This document shows positions 17,262 through 25,281 of a stretch of DNA of 64,000 nucleotides, piece by piece. The DNA lies in the NCBI RefSeq assembly GCF_026627505.1, contig NZ_JAPNLK010000012.1, positions 62,001 to 126,000 on the forward strand, written 5' to 3'. The notes under the pieces were generated by a model, which made no database searches, was not told the DNA's origin, and worked only from the letters and a program-made list of their open reading frames with translations. Within the stretch, counting starts at the first letter, position 1. The number at the start of each line of letters is the position of its first letter. The DNA is from Streptomyces sp. H27-H5 (lineage in GTDB: Bacteria; Actinomycetota; Actinomycetes; Streptomycetales; Streptomycetaceae). A program made the translations under genes and the position numbers.

Positions 17262-17840
17262 ATGGCAAACAACCTGCGTCTCGCCCTCGTCATCGGCTCC
17301 ACCCGCGAAGGCCGCTTCGGCCCGACCGTCGCGAACTGGTTCGCCCCGATCGCCCGTCTGCACGCCGACTTCGACCTGGACGTCATCGACGTCGCCACGC
17401 TGGAGCTGCCCGACGTCCATCCCGGCTGGGGCACCGAGCCGACCCCGGGACTGGCCACTCTGCGGGCCCGGGTCGAAGCGGCCGACGCCTACGTCGTCCT
17501 CACCCCCGAGTACAACCACAGTTACCCCGCCCACCTCAAGCACTTCATCGACCTGCACCACTCCGAGTGGAGGGCCAAGCCGGTCGGCTTCGTGTCGTAC
17601 GGCGGCCAGGCCGGCGGGCTGCGCGCCGTCGAGCACCTGCGCCAGATCTTCGCCGAACTGCACTGCGTGACCGTCCGGGACGTCGTCAGCTTCCACTCGG
17701 CCTGGGACCACTTCGGCGAGGGCGGTCGGGCGGACGACCCGGCGGGCGCCGCCGGCGCGGCCAAGGTCCTGCTCGACCAGCTCGCCTGGTGGGGGCGGAC
17801 ATTGCACGAGGGCCGTGCGGCCCGCCCGTACGGCAACTGA
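17262..17840 (+). CDS. NADPH-dependent FMN reductase family flavoprotein
   Basis: A 192-residue flavodoxin-fold protein. The phosphate-binding loop GSTREGRFGPTVANW is near the N-terminus and the isoalloxazine contact PEYNHSYP near residue 87, both hallmarks of the ArsH/chromate-reductase-like FMN reductase family. It would reduce FMN or quinones with NADPH in the cytosol. It is 103 bases upstream of the DHA2 exporter gene on the same strand, so the two may be co-transcribed. Confidence 0.93.
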   Translation: MANNLRLALVIGSTREGRFGPTVANWFAPIARLHADFDLDVIDVATLELPDVHPGWGTEPTPGLATLRARVEAADAYVVLTPEYNHSYPAHLKHFIDLHHSEWRAKPVGFVSYGGQAGGLRAVEHLRQIFAELHCVTVRDVVSFHSAWDHFGEGGRADDPAGAAGAAKVLLDQLAWWGRTLHEGRAARPYGN

Positions 17841-17943
17841 CACCCCGGGCGCGTGTCCTGACGGTCGGTCGGCCCGGCGCACATCACTGCCGGCGCAGCC
17901 GTCCACCGACCGCGAATCACCGACGGAACGGAAGGAACCACCG

Positions 17944-19383
17944 ATGACCACCACCGAACCGACCGCTCTCCGGCGGACCGCGACTCCCGTCCCCTCCCCG
18001 CTCGCGATCGCCATGGTGGTGGTCCTCGGCTCGTTCATGACGGTGCTCGACACCACCATCCTCGGCGTGGCCCTGGGGGGCCTCTCGCGCCACTTCGCCT
18101 CCCCGCTCGCCACCGTCCAGTGGACGGCGACCGCCTACACCCTCGCGCTCGCCACCGTCATCCCGCTCACCGCGTGGGCGGCGGCCCGCTTCGGCACGAC
18201 GCGGCTCTACGTCACCTCCATCGCCCTGTTCACGGCCGGTTCGGCCCTCGCCGGGCTGGCCTGGAACATCGAGACCCTGATCGCGTTCCGGGTCCTCCAG
18301 GGCCTCGGCGGCGGCATGGTGATGCCGCTCGGGATGGCCATCGTGCTGAACGCCGCCTCCCCCGGAACCAAGGGCCGGATGATGGGCCTCCTCGGCCTTC
18401 CGGTGCTGGTGGGGCCGCTGGTCGGACCGGTGCTCGGCGGGTGGCTCGTGGACGAGGCCTCCTGGCGGTGGATCTTCTTCGTCAACGTGCCGGTCGGGCT
18501 CCTCGCGGTGGCCCTGGCCGCGCGGATCCTGCCCCGCGACACCACCCGCGCCTCCCGCCCGCTCGACGTCGTCGGCCTGCTGACGCTCTCCCCGGGCCTC
18601 GCGGCGCTGATCTACGGGTTGGCCACGGGCGGCGAGCACGGCGACTTCGCCTCGCCCACCGCGCTGGTGCCCACCGTCGTCGGCGCGGTGCTGGTGGCCG
18701 CCTTCGTCGTACGGGCGCTCAAAGCCCGTACGCCGCTGCTGGACCTGCGGCTCCTGCGGGTACGGGCCTTCTCGGCCGGGGTGGGCACGATGGCGCTGTT
18801 CGCGGGGGCCTACTTCGGGGCGCTGATGCTGGTGCCCATGTACTACCAGCTCGTACGCGGTGAAAGCGCCACGGTGTCGGGGCTGTTGGGCATCCCGCAG
18901 GTGCTGGCGACCGGGATCGCCCTACAGATCGCGAGCCGGCTCACCGACCGGGTCCCGGCGGGGCGGATCGTCCCGGTCGGGGTGGCGCTGGCGGTGCTCG
19001 GCTACGCGGCGTTCACGGCCCAGATCGGCGACGCCGAGGTCCCGTACTGGCGGCTGATGGCCGCGCTGACGGTGGCCGGCGCGGGGGTCGGGATGACGAT
19101 GATGCCGACCATCACCGGGGCGACCCGCGGGTTCGGCCCGGACCGGGTCCCGGCCGCGAGCACCCTGCTGAACATCAACTCGCAGATCTCCGGGTCGATC
19201 GGCATGGCGCTGTTCTCGGTGCTGCTGACCACGGCCGCGGCCGGCAGCGGCGGCCTGACCGTCGCCCGCGGCACGTCGGCCCCCGCGCTCGCCGGCGCCT
19301 TCCAGCACACCTACCTGTGGGTGGTCGTCGCACTGGCCGCCGCCCTGGTACCGGCGCTCCTCCAGCCCCGTACGCACGAGTGA
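17944..19383 (+). CDS. DHA2-family (EmrB/QacA) MFS drug exporter
   Basis: A 479-residue integral membrane protein with about 14 predicted helices. The family signature LDTTILGVALGGL lies in helix 1, and an antiporter motif region around GPLVGPVLGGWL is in helix 5. These proteins export drugs using the proton gradient. The ATG at 17944 follows GGAAGGAACC. With the FMN reductase and LuxR regulator upstream it looks like a small detoxification or resistance set (inference). Confidence 0.94.
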   Translation: MTTTEPTALRRTATPVPSPLAIAMVVVLGSFMTVLDTTILGVALGGLSRHFASPLATVQWTATAYTLALATVIPLTAWAAARFGTTRLYVTSIALFTAGSALAGLAWNIETLIAFRVLQGLGGGMVMPLGMAIVLNAASPGTKGRMMGLLGLPVLVGPLVGPVLGGWLVDEASWRWIFFVNVPVGLLAVALAARILPRDTTRASRPLDVVGLLTLSPGLAALIYGLATGGEHGDFASPTALVPTVVGAVLVAAFVVRALKARTPLLDLRLLRVRAFSAGVGTMALFAGAYFGALMLVPMYYQLVRGESATVSGLLGIPQVLATGIALQIASRLTDRVPAGRIVPVGVALAVLGYAAFTAQIGDAEVPYWRLMAALTVAGAGVGMTMMPTITGATRGFGPDRVPAASTLLNINSQISGSIGMALFSVLLTTAAAGSGGLTVARGTSAPALAGAFQHTYLWVVVALAAALVPALLQPRTHE

Positions 19384-19424
19384 CCGCGCGCCGGGCCGTG
19401 CCACGCAGGCCGTCGCCCGTCGTG

Positions 19425-20435
19425 TCAGGGCGTTTGCGCGGCGAGGAAGGCCCGCTGGTCGTCGAGGAGGCCCGGCGGGAAGAGCGCCCTCGGGGCGAAG
19501 AGCGCCGTCAGCGGCAGCCGCCACGAGGACCGTTCGACGGGGGTGCGGACCAGGGAGTGGGTGGCCCCCGGATAGCGGCGGACCGTGAGGGTGCCGGGGG
19601 CGAGCGTCGCCCGGTACACGGTCTCGGTCTCGGCGCCGTCGACGTTCAGGTCGTCGGCGCCCGAGATCAGCAGCACGGGCAGGTGCGGCATCGCCCGCAG
19701 GTCGGCGGTCGCGTCGGCCGTGTGGTTGCGCCCGATGAACGTCCAGCGCCCGGGCGTCAGTTGCGGATCGGCGTCGGGGCTCGTGCGGTACTCCTCGTAG
19801 CCGGCGCCGCGCCGCAGCAGCGCGCCGGTCGTCTCCCTGCGGCGCAGGGCGGCCGCGACGCGCTCCGGGCCGGCGCCCTCGTCGCGCAGTTCCGCGCGCA
19901 GGTTGTACTCCCCCTGGCGCTCCCAGTTCACGGCGGTGCCGACGGCGATCACGAAGCGGACCCCGGGCGCCGGGGCCCGCGCGGCCACCTTGGGCAGGAC
20001 CCAGCCGGCCTGGCTGGCGCCCCAGAGCCCGATCCGGGACCGGTCGATCTCGGGTCGCCGGCCCGCCCAGGCGAGGGCGTCGAGGCTCTCGCGGGCCCGG
20101 TCGTCCATGGTCTGGTCGAGCCAGTCGGTGGGCTTGTCGAGGGAGAGGGAGGCGTAGCCGGCGCGGGCGAAGGCCTCCCAGTAGGGGCGGTAGAAGCCGT
20201 CGTGCGTGGCGTCGACCTCGCCGTCGCCGTGCACGAACACGACCAGGGGGTAGGGCCCCCGGCCGGTGGTGGGGGTGGCGAGCACCCCGGACAGTTCGTG
20301 CCCCGCGGCGGGGACGGTGACCTGTTGTTCGCGCAGGTCGTAGTCGTTCTGCCAGACGACGACCCCGGTGAGGAGGAGCGCGGCGGCCAGGGCGAGGAGG
20401 AGGAGCGTGCGGATGGTGCGTCGTGTGCGGGACAT
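19425..20435 (-). CDS. Membrane-anchored alpha/beta hydrolase
   Basis: A 336-residue protein with an N-terminal uncleaved-looking hydrophobic anchor (residues 8-28), then an alpha/beta hydrolase domain. The oxyanion region VVFVHGDGEVDAT, nucleophile elbow GASQAG (Ser near residue 178), acid in ISGADDLNVDG and His in GATHSL are visible, so the triad appears complete. Related proteins are esterases or dienelactone hydrolase-like enzymes acting outside the membrane. It ends convergent to the exporter and starts divergent from the GNAT gene. Confidence 0.9.
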   Translation of the reverse strand: MSRTRRTIRTLLLLALAAALLLTGVVVWQNDYDLREQQVTVPAAGHELSGVLATPTTGRGPYPLVVFVHGDGEVDATHDGFYRPYWEAFARAGYASLSLDKPTDWLDQTMDDRARESLDALAWAGRRPEIDRSRIGLWGASQAGWVLPKVAARAPAPGVRFVIAVGTAVNWERQGEYNLRAELRDEGAGPERVAAALRRRETTGALLRRGAGYEEYRTSPDADPQLTPGRWTFIGRNHTADATADLRAMPHLPVLLISGADDLNVDGAETETVYRATLAPGTLTVRRYPGATHSLVRTPVERSSWRLPLTALFAPRALFPPGLLDDQRAFLAAQTP

Positions 20436-20503
20436 GCCGGTACCCCCGTGGGACGTGCGGGTCGATCGGAAACGCGGAAAGCCGCGGCGCCTCGGAACGC
20501 CAG

Positions 20504-20547
20504 AACGATCGAGCTGGAAACGATCGTACCGACCATGAACGTATTAT
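20504..20547 (+). promoter_or_regulatory. Promoter of GNAT-paaX pair with AACGATCG direct repeats
   Basis: TATTAT at 20542-20547 is a strong -10 box 10 bases before the ATG at 20558, implying a very short or absent leader. AACGATCG occurs at 20504-20511 and 20519-20526, the second overlapping the -35 position; a third CGATCG lies at 20463-20468. The repeats may bind the PaaX-type regulator encoded by the second gene (autoregulation, inference). Confidence 0.5.
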
Positions 20548-20557
20548 GCTTGTGCGT

Positions 20558-21151
20558 ATGACGACGACATTGCTGCGCGGACTGCCAGAGGGCGCCGAGG
20601 AACGGGTGGCCGAGCTCTACTGGGAGGCCTTCGGCCACAAACTCGGCGCCGCCCTCGGGCCCGCCGGGCCGGGGCGCCGGTTCATCGCGGACCACCTGCA
20701 CGCGGACCGGGCCCTGACCGTCCTCGCCGAGGACGGTCGGGTGCTGGGCGTCGCCGGGTACCAACTCGCGGGCCGCGGCCTCGTCGGCGGTGACGCGGCC
20801 GCCATCAGGGCCGGGTACGGGCAGGTCAGGGGCCTGTACCGGGTGTTCCTGCTGGCCCTGTTGGAACGCACCCCGGCCCGCGGCGAGCTGGTCATGGACG
20901 GCATCGCCGTGGACCCCGCCCGGCGGGGCGAGGGCATCGGCGCCCTGCTGCTGGACGGCGTCGAGGAGGTCGCCGCCGAGCAGGGCTGCCGGCGGATCCG
21001 GCTGGACGTGGTCGAGGAGAACCCGCGGGCGCGGGCCCTGTACGAGCGGCGCGGCTTCCAAGCCGTGAAGGTGCGGCGGACGCCGTGGCTGCGGGACGTC
21101 CTGGGCTTCGGGGCCGTCACGACGATGCACAAGGCGGTGACGGTCCGATGA
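20558..21151 (+). CDS. GNAT-family N-acetyltransferase
   Basis: A 197-residue acetyltransferase. The acetyl-CoA binding motif A is clear: GIAVDPARRGEGIGALLLD, near residues 112-130, followed by the C-terminal motif NPRARALYERRGF. The N-terminal half would define the amine substrate, which is unknown. The stop overlaps the ATG of the PaaX-type regulator (ATGA), so the two are translationally coupled. The ATG at 20558 closely follows a -10 box and no ribosome site is seen. Confidence 0.92.
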   Translation: MTTTLLRGLPEGAEERVAELYWEAFGHKLGAALGPAGPGRRFIADHLHADRALTVLAEDGRVLGVAGYQLAGRGLVGGDAAAIRAGYGQVRGLYRVFLLALLERTPARGELVMDGIAVDPARRGEGIGALLLDGVEEVAAEQGCRRIRLDVVEENPRARALYERRGFQAVKVRRTPWLRDVLGFGAVTTMHKAVTVR

Positions 21152-22038
21152 TCCCCACCCGGCTGGTGGTGCACGCGCTGGTCCGCGAGGACGGCACGGT
21201 CGACGCCGGCGAGCTGTACGAGGTCGCCGGCGCGCTCGGCATGACCGACCAGCAGGTCCGCCTGTGCGTGAAACGGCTGGCGGCGGAGGGCCGCTTCGAG
21301 GTCGAGGGGCGGGGGCGGCGGGCCGTGCTGCGCGCGGTGGGGCCGGGCGGCGGACTCCCGGCCGTCCCCGAGGTGGAGTACGTCCGGCACGCCTACCGGC
21401 AGGACCGGGGCCTGGAGCCCTGGGACGGGGTCTGGCACGTGTTCGCCTTCGCGGTACCCGAATCCGCGCGGGCGGCCCGGGACGCCCTGCGGGACGCCCT
21501 GACGGGCCTGGGGGCGGCGCCGTTGCAGGGCGGGCTGTACGTGACCCCGAACCCGATCGGGCCGTACGTCCGCGCCCGGGCCGCCGAACTGGGGGTGGGG
21601 GCCGCACTGACCTGCCTCGGCACCCGGGACCTGGAGGTCGGCGGGACGGACGACCCGCGGGCCCTCGCGGCCCGGCTGTGGCCACTGGCGGAGATCGCGG
21701 AACGGTACGAGGCGCTGCGCGAGCTGGCGTCACGCCCCGAGCCGGGGCCGTCGGAGCCGGGGTCGTTCGAGCGGGGGCCGTCCGGCTCGGGGCGCGTCCA
21801 CCCGCTGGCACGCGCGGTGGAACTGGCGGCGGCGTTCTCCGAGGCGATGCTCCCGGACCCGCTGCTGCCGCCCGAGCTGCTGCCCCGACCCTGGCCCGGC
21901 GCGGCGGCCCGCGCGGCCGCCGCCCGCGCCTGGGACCGGCTCGACTCCACCGCCCCGTCCCCGGGGCCCCGCCTGTTCCGGCTGTACGCGCGGGCCCTGG
22001 GACCGGACCCGGACGAGCCGCGCGATACGCCCGGGTAG
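21148..22038 (+). CDS. PaaX-family transcriptional regulator
   Basis: A 296-residue regulator with an N-terminal winged-helix domain (TRLVVHALVRE to about residue 75, including TDQQVRLCVKRLAAEG). A PaaX-like central domain follows (WDGVWHVFAFAVPES, PLQGGLYVTPN) and a C-terminal region with a Pro/Gly/Ser-rich insert near 195-215. PaaX members repress aromatic or phenylacetyl-CoA catabolism, but no such genes lie nearby, so the target may be its own GNAT operon. The start overlaps the GNAT stop by four bases. Confidence 0.88.
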   Translation: MIPTRLVVHALVREDGTVDAGELYEVAGALGMTDQQVRLCVKRLAAEGRFEVEGRGRRAVLRAVGPGGGLPAVPEVEYVRHAYRQDRGLEPWDGVWHVFAFAVPESARAARDALRDALTGLGAAPLQGGLYVTPNPIGPYVRARAAELGVGAALTCLGTRDLEVGGTDDPRALAARLWPLAEIAERYEALRELASRPEPGPSEPGSFERGPSGSGRVHPLARAVELAAAFSEAMLPDPLLPPELLPRPWPGAAARAAAARAWDRLDSTAPSPGPRLFRLYARALGPDPDEPRDTPG

Positions 22039-22058
22039 GTCATGATATGAGGGGGTAT
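22035..22058 (+). promoter_or_regulatory. Candidate stress-sigma (SigB-type) promoter and GGGTATACCC palindrome
   Basis: GGGTAT at 22053-22058 matches the -10 box recognised by streptomycete SigB/SigF-group sigma factors. It sits 64 bases before the SigB-type gene, suggesting autoregulation. It is embedded in a palindrome, GGGTATACCC, at 22053-22062. The expected -35 (GNTT-like) about 15 bases upstream is weak. Confidence 0.4.
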
Positions 22059-22121
22059 ACCCTCTAGACCGCGCGACGACGGGCCCCGCCCCGGGGCCGG
22101 CCGCCGGAGGAGCGCAGAGCG

Positions 22122-23150
22122 ATGGAACACACCGATCTCACCGATGTCTCGACCCACGAGGCCAGGGCACTCTCGGTGGCCCTGTTCCGCGAACTCGCCG
22201 CCTTGGAAGAGGGGACCGAGGAGTACTCCCGCACGCGCAACACGCTCGTCGAACTCAACCTCAGCCTCGTGCGGTACGCCGCCCGCCGGTTCCGCAACCG
22301 CAGCGAACCGATGGAGGACATCGTCCAGGTCGGCACCATCGGGCTCATCAAGGCCATCAACCGCTTCGACCCGGCCCGCGGCGTCGAGTTCACCTCGTTC
22401 GCGATGCCCACCATCACCGGGGAGATCAAGCGGTTCTTCCGTGACACCAGTTGGGCCGTCAAGGTCCCCCGCCGGCTCCAGGAGCTGCGGATCGACACCG
22501 CCAAGGCGCACGACGCCCTGGAGCAGGGACTCGGCCGCGAGCCCACCGACGCCGAACTGTCCGAGCGGCTGCACGTCACGCCCGAGGAACTCGCGGAGGG
22601 CCGGAAGGCGGCCTGCGCCTACTCGGCGCGTTCGCTGGACGCCCCGCCGCAACCGCAGGAGGAGGGCGAGCGCGACCCGTACACGGCGCGGCCCTCGCTC
22701 GGCGCGGAGGAGCCGGCCTACGACCTGATCGAGTGCATGGAATCGCTGGTGCCGATGCTGGCCGGGCTGCCCGCCCGTGAACGGAGCCTGCTGGAGCTGC
22801 GCTTCGGGGAGGAGCTGACGCAGGCGGAGATCGGGGAACGGCTCGGGCTGTCCCAGATGCACGTGTCCCGGCTGCTGAACCGGACCCTGAGCCGGCTGCG
22901 CACCGGGCTCCTCACGGACGCGGAGTCGACCGACCCGGATCCGGACCGGGCCCCTGCTCGGGAGCCTGAGCCGAGTCGGTCCCCGGACCCGGAACTTCCA
23001 GCCAGACCGTCTTGCCGACCCCCGCGCCGCCCGACGGCTGCGCCCCCCAGCTCCGTGCGAGTCGCTCCAGTACGACGAGGCCGTGTCCTCCCGGCCGACC
23101 GCGGTCTCCCGACACCCGCCGCCGCGGAGGCTCGGGGTTGTCGTCGCTGA
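22122..23150 (+). CDS. SigB/SigF-type RNA polymerase sigma factor with antisense-encoded tail
   Basis: A 342-residue group 3 sigma factor. Region 2 shows NLSLVRYAARRF and DIVQVGTIGLIKAINRFD; region 3 surrounds PRRLQELRID; region 4 shows ELTQAEIGERLGLSQMHVSRLL. Conserved sequence ends near residue 265 (about base 22915). The remaining ~78 residues are Pro/Arg/Ser-rich and read antisense through the convergent ATPase gene, so the ancestral stop appears lost. The ATG follows a GGAGGAGCGCAG ribosome site. Such factors control stress and development and are held by anti-sigma ATPases; the neighbouring ATPase is the obvious candidate partner. Confidence 0.9.
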   Translation: MEHTDLTDVSTHEARALSVALFRELAALEEGTEEYSRTRNTLVELNLSLVRYAARRFRNRSEPMEDIVQVGTIGLIKAINRFDPARGVEFTSFAMPTITGEIKRFFRDTSWAVKVPRRLQELRIDTAKAHDALEQGLGREPTDAELSERLHVTPEELAEGRKAACAYSARSLDAPPQPQEEGERDPYTARPSLGAEEPAYDLIECMESLVPMLAGLPARERSLLELRFGEELTQAEIGERLGLSQMHVSRLLNRTLSRLRTGLLTDAESTDPDPDRAPAREPEPSRSPDPELPARPSCRPPRRPTAAPPSSVRVAPVRRGRVLPADRGLPTPAAAEARGCRR

Positions 23151-23382
23151 CCTCGACGCGCAGGCGTCCGGGGGCGTGCCGCAGGACGAGTTCGCGGGGC
23201 CCGCCTGCGTGTAGGCAGGCGTTGGTCACCACTTCGGAGACCAGGAGGAGCACGTCGTCCACCGCGTCCTGGTCGCGCGTCCACTGCCAGTCGGCCAGTG
23301 CCTGCCGGGTGAAGTCCCGGCAGCGCGTGACGACCCCCGTCGTGGCACCGCCCAGGACCAGCCTCCGAGTCTGCTCGGCCAC
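22912..23382 (-). CDS. RsbW-like anti-sigma factor ATPase (HATPase_c)
   Basis: A 156-residue GHKL ATPase of the streptomycete RsbW-like family. The N-box is SEVVTNACLHA, G1 is VEVSDDNPE and the G2 region is GRPGGHGLVVLERLA; the domain ends with KTVWLEV and a ~25-residue Pro/Gly tail. The GTG at 23382 follows GGGAGG and is preferred to a start 39 bases upstream. The final 239 bases overlap the 3' end of the SigB-type gene on the other strand. Conserved ATPase motifs lie inside the overlap, so this is the gene under coding constraint there. Confidence 0.88.
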   Translation of the reverse strand: MAEQTRRLVLGGATTGVVTRCRDFTRQALADWQWTRDQDAVDDVLLLVSEVVTNACLHAGGPRELVLRHAPGRLRVEVSDDNPEPPRRRVSGDRGRPGGHGLVVLERLARSWGAQPSGGAGVGKTVWLEVPGPGTDSAQAPEQGPGPDPGRSTPRP

Positions 23383-23634
23383 AGGGCCTCCCGTCTCCCG
23401 CACCGCCCCTGCGCGGCGCACCTACCCCGGCCCGGACCGGTCAACCCCGACGTCCCGCCCGCCCGGACCTCGAAACCGCCCCCCGCGACCGCGTGCCGAT
23501 TGCACACCCTCACGCATCATCTTCCGGAATCGGCGCCGCCGCGGCCCGCCACGCACGACGCCCCCCGATGGTCCTCGTGGGGTCGGCGGGACGCGCCGCG
23601 CGGGAGGCGCCCCGGGGTCCACATCCCGGACAAC

Positions 23635-23640
23635 TACCCT
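23635..23640 (+). promoter_or_regulatory. -10 box of a probable leaderless aminotransferase transcript
   Basis: TACCCT lies six bases before the ATG at 23647 with no ribosome site between them, the spacing typical of leaderless streptomycete genes. The rest of the 264-base gap (23383-23646) shows nothing I can name. Confidence 0.4.
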
Positions 23641-23646
23641 CGGCTC

Positions 23647-24996
23647 ATGAACGCAGAAGCCGACGCCCTCGCCGCCGTGAAAGACGCCGACCGGAAGCAC
23701 GTCTTCCACTCCTGGTCGGCGCAAGAGCTCATCGACCCGCTCGCCGTCGCGGGGGCCGAGGGCTCGTACTTCTGGGACTACCAGGGCAATCGGTTCCTCG
23801 ACTTCTCCAGCGCGCTCGTCTACACCAACATCGGCTACCAGCACCCCCGGGTCGCCGCCGCCATCGCGGAGCAGGCCGCCAAGCTGTGCACCGTCGCCCC
23901 CGGCTTCGCCGTGGACGTCCGCTCCGAGGCCGCCCGGCTGATCGCCGAGCGCACCCCCGGCGACCTCGACAAGATCTTCTTCACGAACGCGGGCGCGGAG
24001 GCCGTGGAGAACGCCGTACGGATGGCCCGACTGCACACCGGACGGCCCAAGGTGCTGTCCGCGTACCGCTCGTACCACGGGGCCACCTCCACCGCGATCA
24101 ACCTGACCGGTGACGCCCGCCGCTTCGGCAACGACACCGCGACCGCGGGCGTCGTGCACTTCTGGGGCCCGTTCCTCTACCGCTCGCCCTTCCACGCGAC
24201 CACCGAGGCCGAGGAATCCGCCCGTGCCCTGCGGCACTTGGAGGACACCATCGTCTTCGAGGGCCCGCAGTCCATCGCCGCGATCATCCTGGAGACCGTG
24301 GGCGGCGCCCCGGGCGTGCTCGTGCCCCCGGCCGGCTACCTGGCGGGCGTGCGCGCGCTCTGCGACCGGTACGGCATCGTCTTCATCCTGGACGAGATCA
24401 TGGTCGGCTTCGGTCGGACCGGCGCGTGGTTCGCCGCCGACCACTGGGACGTCACCCCCGACCTGCTCTGCTTCGCCAAGGGCGTGACCAGCGGATACGT
24501 CCCGCTCGGCGGGGTCGCCATCTCCGCCGCCATCGCGGAGACCTTCGCCCGCCGGCCCTACCCGGGCGGGCTCACGTACTCCGGGCACGTGCTCGCCTGC
24601 GCCGCCGCCGTCGCAACGATCAACGTGATGGAGGAGGAGGACACCGTCGGGCAGTCCGCCCGCACCGGCGCGGACCTGTTGGGCCCCGGCCTGCGCGCCC
24701 TCGCCGAGCGGCACCCCGCCGTCGGCGAGGTCCGGGGCATGGGCACCTTCTGGGCGTTGGAACTCGTCCGGGACCCGTCGACGCGCGAGCCGCTCGTCCC
24801 GTACAACGCCTCGGGCGCCGACAACGCGCCGATGGCCGCGTTCGGGGCCGCCTGCAAGAAGGGCGGGCTGTGGCCGCTGATCGCCGGCAACCGCATCCAC
24901 GTCGCCCCGGCCTGCAACATCTCCGCCGAGGACGTCGCCAAGGGCCTGGCGATCCTCGACGAGGCCCTCTCGGTCGCCGACGCGCACATGGCCTGA
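23647..24996 (+). CDS. Class III PLP-dependent aminotransferase
   Basis: A 449-residue fold-type I enzyme. Cofactor motifs are visible: the phosphate-binding TNAGAEAVENA near residue 115, the Asp-containing LDEIMVGFGRTG and the PLP-lysine segment CFAKGVTSGYVPLGG. It transfers an amino group between an amine or beta/omega-amino acid and a keto acid, probably pyruvate or 2-oxoglutarate. The ATG at 23647 is chosen because sequence similarity begins there (MNAEADALAAVKDADR) and a -10 box is six bases upstream; a longer 498-residue version would have an Arg/Pro-rich lead. Uricase follows by 285 bases, so a role in purine or beta-amino acid nitrogen use is possible. Confidence 0.92.
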   Translation: MNAEADALAAVKDADRKHVFHSWSAQELIDPLAVAGAEGSYFWDYQGNRFLDFSSALVYTNIGYQHPRVAAAIAEQAAKLCTVAPGFAVDVRSEAARLIAERTPGDLDKIFFTNAGAEAVENAVRMARLHTGRPKVLSAYRSYHGATSTAINLTGDARRFGNDTATAGVVHFWGPFLYRSPFHATTEAEESARALRHLEDTIVFEGPQSIAAIILETVGGAPGVLVPPAGYLAGVRALCDRYGIVFILDEIMVGFGRTGAWFAADHWDVTPDLLCFAKGVTSGYVPLGGVAISAAIAETFARRPYPGGLTYSGHVLACAAAVATINVMEEEDTVGQSARTGADLLGPGLRALAERHPAVGEVRGMGTFWALELVRDPSTREPLVPYNASGADNAPMAAFGAACKKGGLWPLIAGNRIHVAPACNISAEDVAKGLAILDEALSVADAHMA

Positions 24997-25281
24997 CCTG
25001 GGATTCCCTTCGGGGACTGTGGGGTCGCCCAATCCGTGGATGCCGGTGTTCGGATGATCCGTGCGGGGGAGATCCCCCCGCACGCATGTTGCAATCCGTA
25101 GCGCAGCACACAGCAGTACCCAGCACCTACGGACCGGGATGCACGTCAGTCCCGGGGCGGTCCTGCGGGGCCGAACGGCGGGGAGCGACCACGTCTTGAA
25201 CTTCGGGCGGGCGCTGGACGCCGGGCGTACGGGATCCAGACGACCGGACTCCGTGTTCCCGAGAACCCGAAGGAAGACACC

